64,000 nt of DNA, taken from positions 39,167,053 to 39,231,052 of the forward strand of contig CM060732.1 of the NCBI GenBank assembly GCA_030704615.1, given 5' to 3'. Origin of the DNA: Takakia lepidozioides (Eukaryota > Streptophyta > Takakiopsida > Takakiales > Takakiaceae). Below the pieces are notes generated by a model, which made no database searches, was not told the origin of the DNA, and was given only the letters and a program-made list of their open reading frames with translations. A program made the position numbers and the translations under genes. How positions within the stretch are numbered: position 1 is the first letter of the stretch; the number at the start of each line of letters is the position of its first letter. This document shows positions 45,466-58,045 of this stretch, piece after piece.

Positions 45466-48400
45466 ACTATATATATATAACTGGATAGGTAACCGCCGGG
45501 TATTAGAGAGAAATTCAAATAATCGCCCAACACTGATTAGGACCTTCCAAGACTCTTGGTTATGGGAGGTGTCCCTCTTGTTTGGGTGTCTATGGCTTTC
45601 CCGCAAGATTATATTTTTCAATATATTTTTGTCCCTTTGCCCCCAAAAAATAAAATAAAGACTTCATTGTCTATATACTTTATATAACTTGATAGGGAAA
45701 GTTGTTAAACGTACCTGAGTTGGATAATGCACATTGTGTCGCCCTAGTGGTTTAGGGTTCAAATCCTGCTACCTTGCATTGTGTGGTATGGTTTTGCTTG
45801 CACTTGGAATGGCTTATACAAAAGGGGGGTTAATTGTTAATTCTCCGAGGTTGCTCTTGAAAAAAGTAAAAAAAAGTAAAAATTACAGATGTGGTTTACA
45901 ATTGTTGGGACAACACCGTCCTAAATTTGACCTGCTTGGGAGTAGAGTGGAGACTAGTCAGAAACTTGTCGAGTGTTCACTGTCGAGTGTGCACGTTGTG
46001 TGAGGCTTCACGTTCGTATCCGATGCAGAGCATGCCTTGTGCTGTGTGTGCTTGCATCATCACCGTCACTAGTCTGCCAGCATGCAGCGCACGGAGACAA
46101 GAGCAGCGACAGTTTTGCGATTGTAACTTAGCGAAGGTCTGAGATCACACAGCACCACAACAACAAACAGCAACGCACGCACACGTGTTTCGTGTTGACA
46201 GAGTGTGAAGAAGCGCGTGGGAATGTGACGAGAGAGAGAGAGATGGTGGTGTGCAGGTGCACACACACAGAGATTCACACATGTTGTATACAAAAAACGC
46301 ACGTTTCTGTTGCACTGTTGCGGCATGCACCATGCTTGCGTTCGCACATTGACCACGGACTCACGCTTACACGAGCCTGACTTCACTTGTGCAGCTTTCA
46401 CACACTTTCCTCTGCATTATATTTTTGTACTGCAGGTGGGTCCGGGGAGGCCATCTTGCACATAGTTGAATTCACAGACTGCCGATTTGGGCGGGTGTGA
46501 TTGGATCGGCATGACGGTGAGGCACGAAACTTGATCTAAAAGCTGCGTACTAAATGTACTTAGGATGTCAAGGTGACCTCCTGTGTTGTCCCCGACGGAA
46601 TTGCCCGTTGGCAGTTGCATCAGCTTACAAGTGGGCGTGACGACTCTAGAAAAATAGCTGGGACGGTGGACCCACACAGCAAAAGCGCGGATTTGTAAGG
46701 GAGCAGCAATAGAAACCGCCCAGCTCGTCTCGGTGGGTGAGGATCTATGTCCACACCAATAAATGGATGCGTCACACGCTTCCCACCCGTCAAACCTACT
46801 CTTCCTTATGAACGCATGTGCCCAATTCAGAATACCCTGGGAGTCAGTCTTATGTCTGAAGTCTAAACCAGGGTTGAGTACCTACTGAAACCCTTCACTC
46901 ATTCATCCCAAGGGCCTCCAAGAAACAGCCCTGCATAAATAAGGGTGCCCACAAACATATAATACCTAATAAGACTTGCTATGCTATTTTGAGCTGAAAA
47001 GAAAAAAGAAAAAACAGAAAAGGAGAGCTCCTTTGAACTTAGGGGCAACCATAAATAATCCCTCAAAATGAATATAACCGGCCACTGTCCCCTGTTGCGG
47101 AATATATATATAACACCCTTCACCTCCGGTTGAGGGGCGTCGATTTAGCCGAGGGGCAAGAATAAAATGTACGCTGCGCACATGTTTGCCCACCTACCGA
47201 GGATGGGCAACCCGTGCTTGACCTCATTTTGGATTAGAGAATGGGTGAATGCCGCGATGGAAACATTGGCCCATTGGTAAGAAATCCAAGGGAAAACTCT
47301 TATTGAGAATTCCATTGAACCAGTAGAGTTCTTTGTTGGCCTTTTGGGTAAATAAGTTGATCAATTGATAGTAGAGTTGGTGGTTTGAAGCTCTCCAACG
47401 TTCATGCACACAAATTGCCCCCTTTACTATCTATAGCGAATGGGGACGTGCTGGTTTGTGGATTTCGGCCCCAAAAGTTTCAACGGGAATGGCCCTAAAT
47501 TATAGTGAGGCGTGGCACAAACACCTACCTCAATAGCACGTCCATTTCATCCCAGAATCACATGGGCGGCACTCATCCAACCGAGCTACTAGCGGATGGC
47601 AATCTTGACCCATTGTCGCGAATGCGGACGTGCTGGTTTGTGGATTTGGGCCCCCAAAGTTTCAACAGAGATAGCCCTAAATTATAGTGAGGAGCGGCCG
47701 GACACATGTCTAATAAGATAATACACAAACACCTACCTCAATAGCCCGTCCATTTCTATGCCAAAATCACATGGGCGGCACTCATCCAACTCTGGTACTA
47801 GCGGAAGGCAACCTCAAAGTTCGCAAATTTTTTCAAGGAGAAATACAGTGCAAATTGTGCGCGTGTGTACTGATGATGGAAACAATTACAACAAGAACAA
47901 CCCAACACTAAGTTCTTATTGCAGAACTTGATAAACTTCTCTTAACATGTAAAAGCTGCAATACTCCGGGAAATTTTGTCAACACATTCCATTCATCAGA
48001 AGCAGCAACTAGTAGGAAAAAAAACATACATGACGCAGATGGATGTTGGTGGACGGTGTCCCTAGAGCCTTGTGCTTGGTGCCTCATGGCGAGGTTACAA
48101 TGAAAGAGGTTATTTTCTCCTCTAACTGTAATTAAGGGGCCTGATTTGTGAGCGGTCGGTCACTCCCGGATATTTCCCTTTAGGAAAAAAACGAAGAAAA
48201 AAGATGTTGGCAAGTAGTGGCCTTGGCACTGGGACAAACTTTGTATCACCTATCCATACATTCAAGGAAGATGTGCATCAAACGCAATGATGCCAGAAAC
48301 ACATCAGAAAGTGCCCCAACTATATGCCTGTGTGTGACTGGCAAGCATTCCTTGGATTCATTGGTACTGATTCCCACGTAATCTGCAAGATCTTTGTCAC

Positions 48401-50206
48401 TCTAAGTTTGAGCAAGTACAGACCCACTTGCTACATTCTTTTGTATAATGCTCAAGGCACGTTTAAGTTAGCACAGGTGCTCGCAAGCTGCACATTGGGT
48501 TCCTCAAGTCCATCCAGCCGAGATCGAGATTGGAATTCATAATAAAACCGAGTCCGTAATCAATCCGTACTACTTTACGCACGCATACAGTTATAAGGAA
48601 TTCATCAATATTTGGGAATTGAAAGATGGCAGTCCGTGGTGATTATGACCCTGAGATATTCGTGCTGATCATTTGGGTGCCAATCAGGTTTAGGATCTGT
48701 GAGAACATTTTCTTCAAGTGTAATTTGCACTTTGCACCCCCAAGTCAGATCGGACCTGTTCTCATGGCCTGATAACATTTGCGAGATTGGCTTTAGCTGA
48801 GTGCAGCCACAGAGTCGTAAGCGTTGAATGATGGTCAATCGTGATCATGCCCCCAAGTCATAAGGTGCTACCGGGCTGGTAGAGATTGGGCTCGAACTGC
48901 CCTTTTGTGTTAATTAAGAAGTTCAAAGTAGCATTCTTGCTCGGTGCAGCAGCTGACATCACCCACCACTCACACTTTTGCCAGAACCGTGCAGTTCCAC
49001 TAACTTAGGAGCCTCGAGGAGTACTGGAGTAAAGGGCAGGGAGACTTCGAGAGCTTTCTGTCGAAAGATTCAGCTGTCTGGCTGTTACCCGGAGTTTCAA
49101 GTAGCGTTGGTTTGCAAGCAGGGGGCTTGTTATTGGAGAGCAGGCTCACAGAAAGTCACCGCTTCTGGCCATGCTGGCCGGATTTCTTTGTTGGGCGGAG
49201 TGGAGACGCAAAAACATTGGTGGGTGTGTTTACTTCTGGCTGCTCAACGATGCACTTGTTCGACTCTGAATATCATCAGAATTGGTATCGTGGGGCATGC
49301 TCAAGTCTCTCATGCAGGCGTCCAGCTGTGGAATTCGAATGACTACAATCTTAAAGGAAGCATAGTTTCTTTCCAGTTGCAGCACATTGCCTGGAAGAAA
49401 CTGCAGCAAGTCAGTGGTATCCCTGATGCGCCGACCAAATTTGATGAAAGGCTTTGAGTTTGGAGCTAACTGAGCTTACACCCTTCTTTCAGGTTCCTCT
49501 TGGTTTAGGATCTTTTTCACATGTGTTGATACAAATCGTCCCTTTTTATCAAGTGTGGTGTCGTTGACTCAGTATATGGCCCTGAGTGAAACCGAGAGTG
49601 TGGTGATCATCTTTTCATCTCATTGTTCAAAGGCCTGGATATTATGAATCCCTATTGTAGCCTCCTAGTTAGAACGTGCTCCCTCCAGATCAATTATGCT
49701 GCTTTCATCATGCCTGCCCTCCTCGACTTTGTACCGGCCATCACTTTGTGGATATTGGTAGGGATTTTTCCCTGCCCCACGCATGAGTTCTCGTGAGAAC
49801 GGCTTCTCACCAGCATGTGTGGATTTTGCAACTGAGCTCGTATTGTTTCCAACCAGGCTTTTGGTTTGTGCAACCTTTGGCCAAAGCTGCCGCCTTTCCT
49901 TTCAGCCACAGCAAGTCGGTAACTGGACATACATTCTATCGGGGGTGCCGCATCATTGGCGTAGTTCTCTGTCAAAGCATCATGGTGGAAGTTAGTGCTT
50001 TGACACTTCCGACACCGAGTTGCAGGCATATAACAGTAGTGGGGCATAGACAGACTATTATAGTTCAGGTGAAACCGATGGGCTTCCAACCTAAATAAGA
50101 TAATGTGGAGGGTGAGCATCTTCATGGACTTCATGTGCAGTGATGTTTAATCTGATCGTCGACGCAAAGATCCGCTTCTGGTTCTTGTGACTGTGTGCTA
50201 TCGGCT
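45466..50206. other. Gene-free stretch upstream of the JAZ gene
   Basis: No gene recognised. It includes a diverged tandem duplication at 47436-47812 and CA/GA-rich low-complexity DNA at 46150-46330. A plus-strand open frame at about 48978-49457 has no family likeness and may be the 5' leader or promoter of the JAZ gene. Confidence 0.35.
47436..47812. repeat. Diverged tandem duplication, about 182-bp period
   Basis: Copies begin GCGAATGGGGACGTGCTGGT (47436) and GCGAATGCGGACGTGCTGGT (47618) and run through CACATGGGCGGCACTCATCC to a TACTAGCGGA end. The second copy has an extra segment of about 25 bp near 47700. Confidence 0.85.
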
Positions 50207-53200
50207 ATGAAGGGAGATAGAGACCAAGCCGTTGCCCGGGATTTCATGGGACTTAGGACTAGCAGCAGTGTTACTACAAGAGCAGAAAGAGAGAGGGAGA
50301 GCGAGATGGGGAATCAAGGACCTGAGAGGATCTCATCGTTGACTCGGTTGCGGCAAGCAGGGGAGCAGAGCAACCTTGGTTTGTCTTCGACCTTCTCTAA
50401 CAATACCATGAGTAGACTAAATAGTCTTCTTGGAAACGGTGGTCTTAGCTTTAATCCTAGGAGTGGTGTTGGATCAAGAGGGGATATTGGCACCTCTGCT
50501 GGCCCTGGAAGTGCGTCTGGCAATTCGACCATCTGTGGGAATGACACAGTCAATCTTAGCAGGGGAGGTTGCTTCATTGGATTCAACGGGGCTACTGTTC
50601 AAAGGTCCCAGGCACAGTATAGGAGAAGATCATTTGAGGCTGAGGAGAATAAATCCAAGGAAGAGGGTTTGAGAAGACCATCTTCAAGCGAGAGAGAAAG
50701 GGGTATTGGTACCAGTAAGCCGCTGCAAGAGCTGACTGCTGCTGACATTCAGAAGCTCTCAAGTGAAGAATGCCGGAGATTAATTCTAGACATTGGTGAG
50801 TTTGTCCTAGACTGGGAAGAATATATATACTTATATATATATATATATATATATATACATCCAGTGAAAAGATGTATGAGGTACAAGGTAATTTGACCAC
50901 AGAACCCCCATGTCAATCTGGGGTGAACTTGTTCATAGATAATACTGAGAATTGGAGTGTTGCTTTGATGAAAGTATGGCTGGAGCCCAAGTTTGTTATA
51001 CTTGTGATGCATTTGCAGTATGTGCATGTTGGACGTTTGCAGGAAGATTAGTGTTTGCTGTGGCATGTCCAGCTCCACCTGGAAAGTGGGTTGATTGGTG
51101 TTGGCTTTTGATCCTCCTTCTGCAGGAATGCAGTGGCCCTCATGGAACAAGTCCTTAGCACGTCAAGAGCAGGTACTGTGTAGACCCAAGTGACTCATGA
51201 AGAGAGAGAGACCCAATCCAAACCCCATAGGCCGTGTTTGGCTCACCGATAGCTATGCACTATGTGGAGCACTGTGCAAACCTGGGTTTCCATACACAAG
51301 AGAAGCCCCCTATAATCCTCAGTTCACTCTTTTTATGTATTGGGCTGGTACTTTGCTGACTGTGGATTTGTTAGTTCACATTGCAATCAGAGATCTTTTG
51401 TTTTCCTACCATTGCTTTGACAAAAAGTCCTAGTAACTGGCTTCTGGACAGATTACGGTCTTATAAGTTGCATGCTGGTGGACAATCCGCTTTCTTGCAT
51501 GCTTGGTCGCCAACCATTACAGATCTTACCTCAACACGAAGATTTGGTTGCGGAGGGCGGAGTGCAGACAATTCTTTTTCACCTTTCTATGTTAAGAAGA
51601 ATCACTGCAGCTTGTCCACACATGCACCAAGGTTATTTTGACTTGAAGTGATAGTCCTTGGTCTCTGATTGGTGGGTCTGTTTTCTGTTCATTGCAGCAA
51701 GGGTTTTCCTTTGAGCACGAATCAGCCAAAGAAGCCTTGGACCGAGGAAGCTTTGCAGTAAACAAGGAAGGGGGTCCCCGGTGTAGCGTTCAATCCCCAC
51801 CACTGTTGCCCACTCAAGCAAGTCATATTGGGAACAACCCGTCTTTGAGCCTTGCCAGCCGTGCCTTAGAAGAGCTGGCACGCACGCCTAAACGCTTTGG
51901 CTCTGCTGCAGGTCTGCCTGGACAATGTTATGTCTTGTTGGTGCTAGGAATCATTTTGAGGCCATGTGAGTTTCTAGTGTTCTGTCTCTCTCTGTCACAC
52001 AGACACATTCATCATATAGACTCCAAAGGCCCTTTGTGGGTGTCTGCTAGAAATGGGAACTAAAAATGTCTCAGGAGTAGGTACATTTATATGCTTGACT
52101 TGCTGCAATGCACGCAAAAGAAGTTTCTTCGAACAATCTGTTGGAGAGTTTAGTGGGTTCTGAAATCTTCATGAAAATAACTGCATTACACTCGCCAGGT
52201 ATGTCTCTCTCATTTAATACATCCCTGTTGGAGAATGCACTAGGTCTTAATCTGGTCTCGCGAGCACAATCAAACTCCACAGTTGTAGGTGCCCCAATGC
52301 CTGCCACCATGCCCGAGGGGATTGCTGCCGGTGCTGTATCAAAGCAGTCGTCGCTTGATGCCAGTGCACCTCCTATCCCACAAAGGTGAGCAGTCTTATG
52401 TGGTTTTATTCATTGGATTGGTTTTCTGCTATTGCTGCTCACTAATCAAATGTCATCTGGTATGCGACCCGACATGTCTACATCGGCTTCAGCATTGCGG
52501 GAGCCCTCGTGGGTGCAGGGCTCTAGTAAGTGTCAATCAATCCTGCTGAGTATGGGAAAGACCTCAATCACCTTGTTCTAACAATTAAACATTTTTTAGC
52601 AGGTTTTTTTCAACAAAATTTGCGGGGAGGCCTGCAACAGCGCAGCTTACCATCTTCTATGCCGGCACAGTGAATGTTTATGACGACGTTCCAGCAGATA
52701 AGGTTAGACAGCAGACTTATCAGACAAACTTCTATTGAGTGGCTAGCACTAGATCTCTAGAGATCTAGTAGAAGATATATCACTCAGAATTGTACTTGTG
52801 TGCAAATACCTTTAACGATTGCTTACAGCAAATATGTGTTGGCATAATCTCTTTGGAATAGAATGTACCGGAGCAGGTCGTGTGAAGCCCACTATGTATA
52901 CATGAGAGCCTAAAACTGCCATAGTGCACATTTTACGACAATGCAGTGAGAGGAACTGAGTCTAGATTTGTGGACTGAAGTGTCATCATGTCAGAAAGCA
53001 TAATGTTGGTTTTCCCACATTTCTCTAGCCCCTCTATCTTGCAACAGATGTGGCGCATGGCTGTGGTGGCTTCAGTACGAATCACACTATTGAGAATAAA
53101 GGTTGTCAGACCTCATGCTTGGGAAAGTACTCCAGGCTGTTGTTGTTAGGGGATACAAAACGTCCCCACTGCTGCATCATTTGCATGATACAGGACATTG

Positions 53201-54417
53201 CCCTTGATACGGGCAGGTTTCCTGATTGACATTGATTCTTGCTTGTATTCACAGGCACAAGCCATTATGCTCCTGGCTGGAAGTAGGACACCATGGTCCT
53301 CAAGCCTTGGTACACAAGGCCCTGCACCAAGTGGACCTATGCCAGCCGCTGCAAACCTCAAGGATTCATCCAGGTCTCTGCCCCAACCCATATCTGTCCC
53401 TGGACCTTCCCAACAACAGCAGGAGCGGCTGCAATCAGTACAAGTTGATGTGCAGCTATCTTGCCCAGCCTCGGCTCCGGTGTCCTCAACCCCTGGCCAG
53501 GGCTCTGGTCTGTCTGCCAGACGGGTAACTGTTCAGCAAGTGGAGCAGCAGCCTAAAAGCTCGAAACCCGACAGTCTCCCTGCTTGTGAAAGTGCACCAA
53601 TCAGAATTAAATCGTCTTGTACCAGAGGTGCATAGTTTTTCTGTCTTTTTGATGTGCTCATGCTAGTTTCAAATCACTGCTAAGCAATAAGCATTGGCAT
53701 GTGTTGATGGAACTCGTGGCCACAGACAATCTTGACATGGACTCGTGTATCATTTCTGGTTTTGACAGTGTTGCCAATGGCCAGGAAGACGTCGTTGGTC
53801 CGCTTTCTTGAGAAGCGAAGAGAGAGGTATCCCCTTCACCAGCCCTATGTTCTCTTCATGGGTGGTCAGCATGGTAAATCAAGGAGATAGAGTAGTTCAT
53901 TATTTACAAGGTTCATGAACTGCAACTATCTTACTGGCATGTGCTGTGGATGCACAATTTGGACATGCCTACTCTGGGTGGGTCTGTTTAAGTTTATTCC
54001 AGAGGCTCAAGCAGGAATAGGAGATTTGATGGAAATTATTCTTTGGCAGCCTGTTACACAGTACATCACCCAGGTGCCTGACACTCATCTTTTGAGTCTT
54101 TTTCCAGGGCTCGCACGAATGGGCCTTACATTTTGACCTCAAAGAGATCCCCTGAACTCTCATCCCCTCCCCCTGGAAAATCAACGAGTCCCACAAGGTC
54201 TTCTGATGCTCAACCTGAAATAGGCAGCCTACCCCCACAGAAGTTGAGCAGACCAAGCACTCCTACAGAAACTGCCGAACTTGCAGAAATGGAGGACACA
54301 GATGTGGCCTTGGAAAGGGCTAGTGAAGAACAGGACGCACAGAGGAATGGGACAGCTGCTGCAAAACAATCATCACCAGTTGATACTGAAATGGCCATTC
54401 CCCTGGTAGGGAGTTGA
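50207..54417 (+). CDS. JAZ: JAZ/TIFY jasmonate-signalling repressor
   Basis: JAZ proteins repress MYC-type factors and are degraded after hormone-induced binding to COI1. The model has eight exons: 50207-50795, 51126-51172, 51698-51911, 52199-52385, 52603-52702, 53255-53627, 53769-53826 and 54108-54417. Every phase joins and the product is about 625 aa, long for the family. The N-terminus has the conserved RDFMGL motif. The TIFY/ZIM domain (about 346-390) reads AQLTIFYAGTVNVYDDVPADK with the family's A-x-A-I-M-L-L-A-G continuation (AQAIMLLAG) after the exon 5/6 junction. The Jas motif (about 504-530) reads LPMARKTSLVRFLEKRRER then ARTNGPY, an exact fit to S-L-x2-F-x2-K-R-x2-R-x5-P-Y, preceded by an LPxAR degron. 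An intron splits Jas after the last R, the conserved Jas-intron position that allows degron-resistant splice forms. Exon 8 adds about 95 acidic/Ser-Pro-rich residues after PY, unusual in angiosperm JAZs. Confidence 0.93.
50820..50857. repeat. (TA)n microsatellite in JAZ intron 1
   Basis: AT dinucleotide run of almost 40 bases, interrupted once, just after the exon 1 donor. Confidence 0.9.
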
Positions 54418-55514
54418 TATTGCAATCTGCAGTAAGCATAATTGTTCTGTTGACAAAGAATTATGTTGTAAAATGTCTACGTTAAAACCTCCTATGATAA
54501 TTGTAGGACAGAAATCAAAACAAGTAAAGGTTATAGCGGTGGTTAACATAAGGACCTGCCATTTGTTTCACCCTTTAGGCTACAAGGGGTGTGTTTTACC
54601 CAGTCTGGGTCCCCATGATGTGAGGGCCCTCACCTGTAAAGTCATTGAGGTTATCTTGACGGCTCAACTTGAATGTAGCCTCTTCCCTCTGTCAAACAGA
54701 CAGAGAGACAAAGCATGGTACAGTGGTTATTTGTCCAAGTACATTTTACCACAGTACAAGAATCATTAACAGAAAAGTAAATTACTCAATCACTTGCCGG
54801 CCACATTTGCATTTGGAATGCTTTCTCTGTTGGTTCTGCATGGAAGGCTTGGAGAGGGCACGGTGCTTTCCTGACAGTTCCCTCACATCCATTGCTATTC
54901 AGATGTACCCTGTAGCTAGGTCTAGGTGCACATTGTCAACATGTTCCCATCTCAGACTTTCTAAGTCATAGGTTTGCAAGTACTGGATATTGCCAAAGGT
55001 ACTCCATGAAAAGTTGTCTGACGAGAGCATGAACTTACGTTGATAACAGCTTTGGATCTTGCTGTTGTTGTTCGAAGTTAGTTTTAATCTTCTCTCCTCC
55101 CCAACATTCTGTCCCTTCTGACATTCAACCTGCCTTGTTTGTCATTCTTGCCAATATTTCTACATATGAAGGCCTCGCCTTGGTTTGCCATGAGCTTTTC
55201 CACCTTGTGAGATCATGACCCTTGCCTCGTATACAAAGAACGGAGAAGACGAGAGGAGGGAGGGAAACAAATATCGCTACTCTTAGAGCTATTCTCAACC
55301 ACACATATCCATCAAACTCAGCGATGGCAACTAGTTCTAGAAGGCCGTCCTGCTGTGATGTCTAGGGTTTTTTGTTATAAGCAAAAGCGATCATAGCCTC
55401 TATCGACATTCCTTGGCAATTCTGGTCCGTGCAAAGAGCGATCACAAAAGAAGTGGCGACAAAATGCCTTCATCGAAGCTAATTACAGTGCACCATCGTC
55501 TGTCGAGTAGTAGA
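54418..55514. other. JAZ 3' flank, no gene recognised
   Basis: Only short unsupported open frames; no repeats of note. Confidence 0.4.
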
Positions 55515-56300
55515 TTCGAAGAGAAATGAAATGAAATGGTGCTTTATAACGTCCGCGGAAAGCTCATAGAGCTTATGGGACAAATGGAAGGAAGAACATG
55601 AGAGAAAATAGGAAAACCAGAGTCGGAGATTGTCTAAGGGTGAATGCCTCGTGCAGGTAGGCTGCCATTTCTGATCCTCATAGTGGAAGACTTCAGTGAG
55701 AGATTGGGTTCCACGGAATAGACAATGGAATCTCCCACGGATCTCTTAGTATAGGGGGCAATAGAAGAAGAAGTGTTCTTCAGTTTCAATTTCCTGGCTG
55801 CGCCCTGTGCAAGCAGGACATAGGCGGTCCTCCCGCTGTAGGTTTTCCCATCTGCCAGTCTCTATCCGTAGGTTGTGGGAGCCCACCCTGAACCGCCCCA
55901 AAGCCCTCAGGAGAGAAGGAGATAAAGAGGCCGAAAGGTGATTGGGCCGCAAGATTCTATCATCCCGGAGAACCAAGAATGTTTCTCGATAGAAATGGAG
56001 CTTTGTTGTGAGATTGGGTAACTTCCAAGTTCTCCTGACATGTAACTCCATGAGCTCCTTTCTAATGAGTTGGTTGCGGTCATGCCTGGATGTGATTTCC
56101 ACCTCTTCTGGGTTCACTGGCAAAAGTGAAGCTATAGAGAGTCCATGGCGTTCAAAAAAGGTATCCACACGGGCATACCAGGATTGTTTGAAGCCTGAAT
56201 TTTTTAGTCTCATAGATGTTGTGAGGGCCCTGGCCACAAGCCCCTTGGAGGGAAGGCCTTGTAACCTATGTAGGAAGAGAGAGAAGAAGACATGAAGAGG
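55515..56300 (-). mobile_element. LINE (non-LTR retrotransposon) 3' fragment
   Basis: A minus-strand open frame (about 56290-55746) encodes the C-terminal zinc-knuckle region found after plant LINE reverse transcriptases: LGRFRVGSHNLRIETGRW, then CPACTGRSQEIETEEHFFFY-CPLY. Upstream of it is RLKNSGFKQSWYARVDTFF. Downstream sequence (toward 55530) is decayed and ends in CATTTCATTTCATTTC, a plausible LINE tail. The polymerase domain is absent, so the copy is 5'-truncated, as is common for LINEs. Confidence 0.8.
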
Positions 56301-58040
56301 TAGAAGTAGACTTATGAAACGGTAGGCAATCTATAACAAATTTAGTAACCATTCATACAAACGAAAATGGGTTCAGGACATATCTTGGTTACTCTGGCTA
56401 CTCCAATTGAACACATTCGATCAGGAAGCTACCCATCTTTAATTGCGCTCATACATCATGTCTGTAAACCCAGAATCAGAAAAATAGCAGGAGCCCAAAT
56501 CAGAGAGGCTGTGGTAGCCATGTAGACAGAAGAGTGTGACTAAGCGCTTGGGTAGACAATACTTGAATCTAACTGCACTTCCGTTCCTTCCCCAATCCCG
56601 ATGCTACTTGTCTGCTGTGTAGAAAGTTTGTATTGTTTGCGAAATGACTTGCAAGGGAAGATTATTATGGAAGGGTACAGCTCTACCTACTAGCCTTGCC
56701 GCCCAATCTCCCATCACACCCATACCCACCACCACCCATTGTTAAAGCTTACATTCTATTACAAAAGTGGAATCTTCCCTGATCCTGACTGCTACCCCAA
56801 CGGGACAAGGACATCCCTACTTGCTACATCCACATGCTCACAAAATTTGGGCAAATTCCATGGTTTTTTTTTTGTTTTTTTCACCGTTGTATTTTGGCAG
56901 ATCAATATATGAAGCAAGGCCGTTTGTTTGTTTGTTCTGTTTTGTGGCGCTGTTAAGATCTCCCAAACCGCGGGGCCCAGCCCGGGTGCTTGGTGCGGTT
57001 GGAAAGCCCTCAATGAGGAGGGTTCAATGAGGAGGGGTGCACCAGCTTGGTCTCATGATTTTTGGACCTGCAGTGTGAGAGATGTGGAATTTCAAGTACT
57101 TTTGGTCGCTGGAAATTCACGAAAAATAGCAAAGTGGGCTTTCCTGCGGCAGTGGTTGGCCCTTCAAACAAATTTAGAATTTCGAGTACTTTTGCTGGAA
57201 ATTCGCAAAAATCGTATGATTTGTTGGCTGTGTCAAGAGTTGGACAACGACTTGGTCAAATGGCCTCAAAAACAAAAATTGTCTCTTGAATTTTATGCAT
57301 TTTATGCTTCTATGTGGTTTATTCGTAACACTCTCCAATTTGCGTTTCATGCAATATTGGGGTTACACCTGATCGGGTTACATGCAATGGAGATCACAGA
57401 TAAGTCACAGGGCGTAGGAAATGCGGGAACGTCACCAACATAGGGAACATAGTACAGTAAGTACTGTCATAGCTGACGGTTAGTTAGTTAGACGGTTAGA
57501 TCAGCTTGCCGGGTAGATTATGCAGAATAGATACGGACTAGGTAGCTCACTGGACTAGGTAGCCGTGGAGGCGAGACTGGCTACAGGGTGTAGCCGGACA
57601 CTAGCAGTGCCGAGACGCGGCAGCGTCAAGGGAGGGCCTGGTGTCTCGCTACACCCCGTAGCCGGTCAAGCCTCCCCGTCTACCAGACATAACCGAGGTG
57701 GTGGCGGGCTACGGTGGGTGACAGGCCTGTTCAGGACAAGTTAAAGGTTGCCACGTAGGCAAAATGCCTCCAAACCTCGGTTATGGAGGGTGGTGGGGGG
57801 GGGGGAAGGGATCACTTCTTGATGGCATGGACTTGGAGTACACGGAGGAGAGTATGTGGCGGCGGAGGAGAGACGCTGAAGTGTAGCTTGATACTCGATA
57901 GTATATGCCATAGAAACATGGTTGAAGCAAGATGGCCCCGGTTTTGTCTCTCATATCCTATTCATATCCTATCCCCCCCCCCCCACCCCATTTTGTATCA
58001 TAAACTTTTTGGAGCTATTTTCCCAAGCGTCTGACTTAGT
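56301..58040. other. Repeat-bearing spacer upstream of the Ulp1-like locus
   Basis: Contains two direct copies of AATTTC(A/G)AGTACTTTTG..GGAAATTC at about 57088 and 57176, an imperfect inverted repeat at 57565-57678, and G/C homopolymers near 57795 and 57975. The open frame across 56928-57443 has no recognised family. Confidence 0.4.
57565..57678. repeat. Imperfect inverted repeat with 30-bp arms
   Basis: GTGGAGGCGAGACTGGCTAC-AGGGTGTAGC at 57565-57594 pairs with the reverse complement of GCTACACCCCGTAGCCGGTC-AAGCCTCCCC at 57648-57677, with a few mismatches. It could be a transposon end or a foldback remnant. Confidence 0.6.
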
Positions 58041-58045
58041 ACAGA

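Noticed and set aside
45711-45785. tRNA-like B box (GGGTTCAAATCC) with an upstream A-box-like segment
   Set aside because: No acceptor or anticodon stem pairing visible; at best a SINE scrap.
48860-48905. tRNA-like segment (GGTAGAGATTGGGCTCGAACT)
   Set aside because: Spacing and stems do not fit a tRNA.
48978-49457. 159-codon open frame upstream of JAZ
   Set aside because: No ATG at its start, no recognised motif, no splice support.
56928-57443. 171-codon open frame
   Set aside because: Spans internal direct repeats and homopolymers and resembles no known family.
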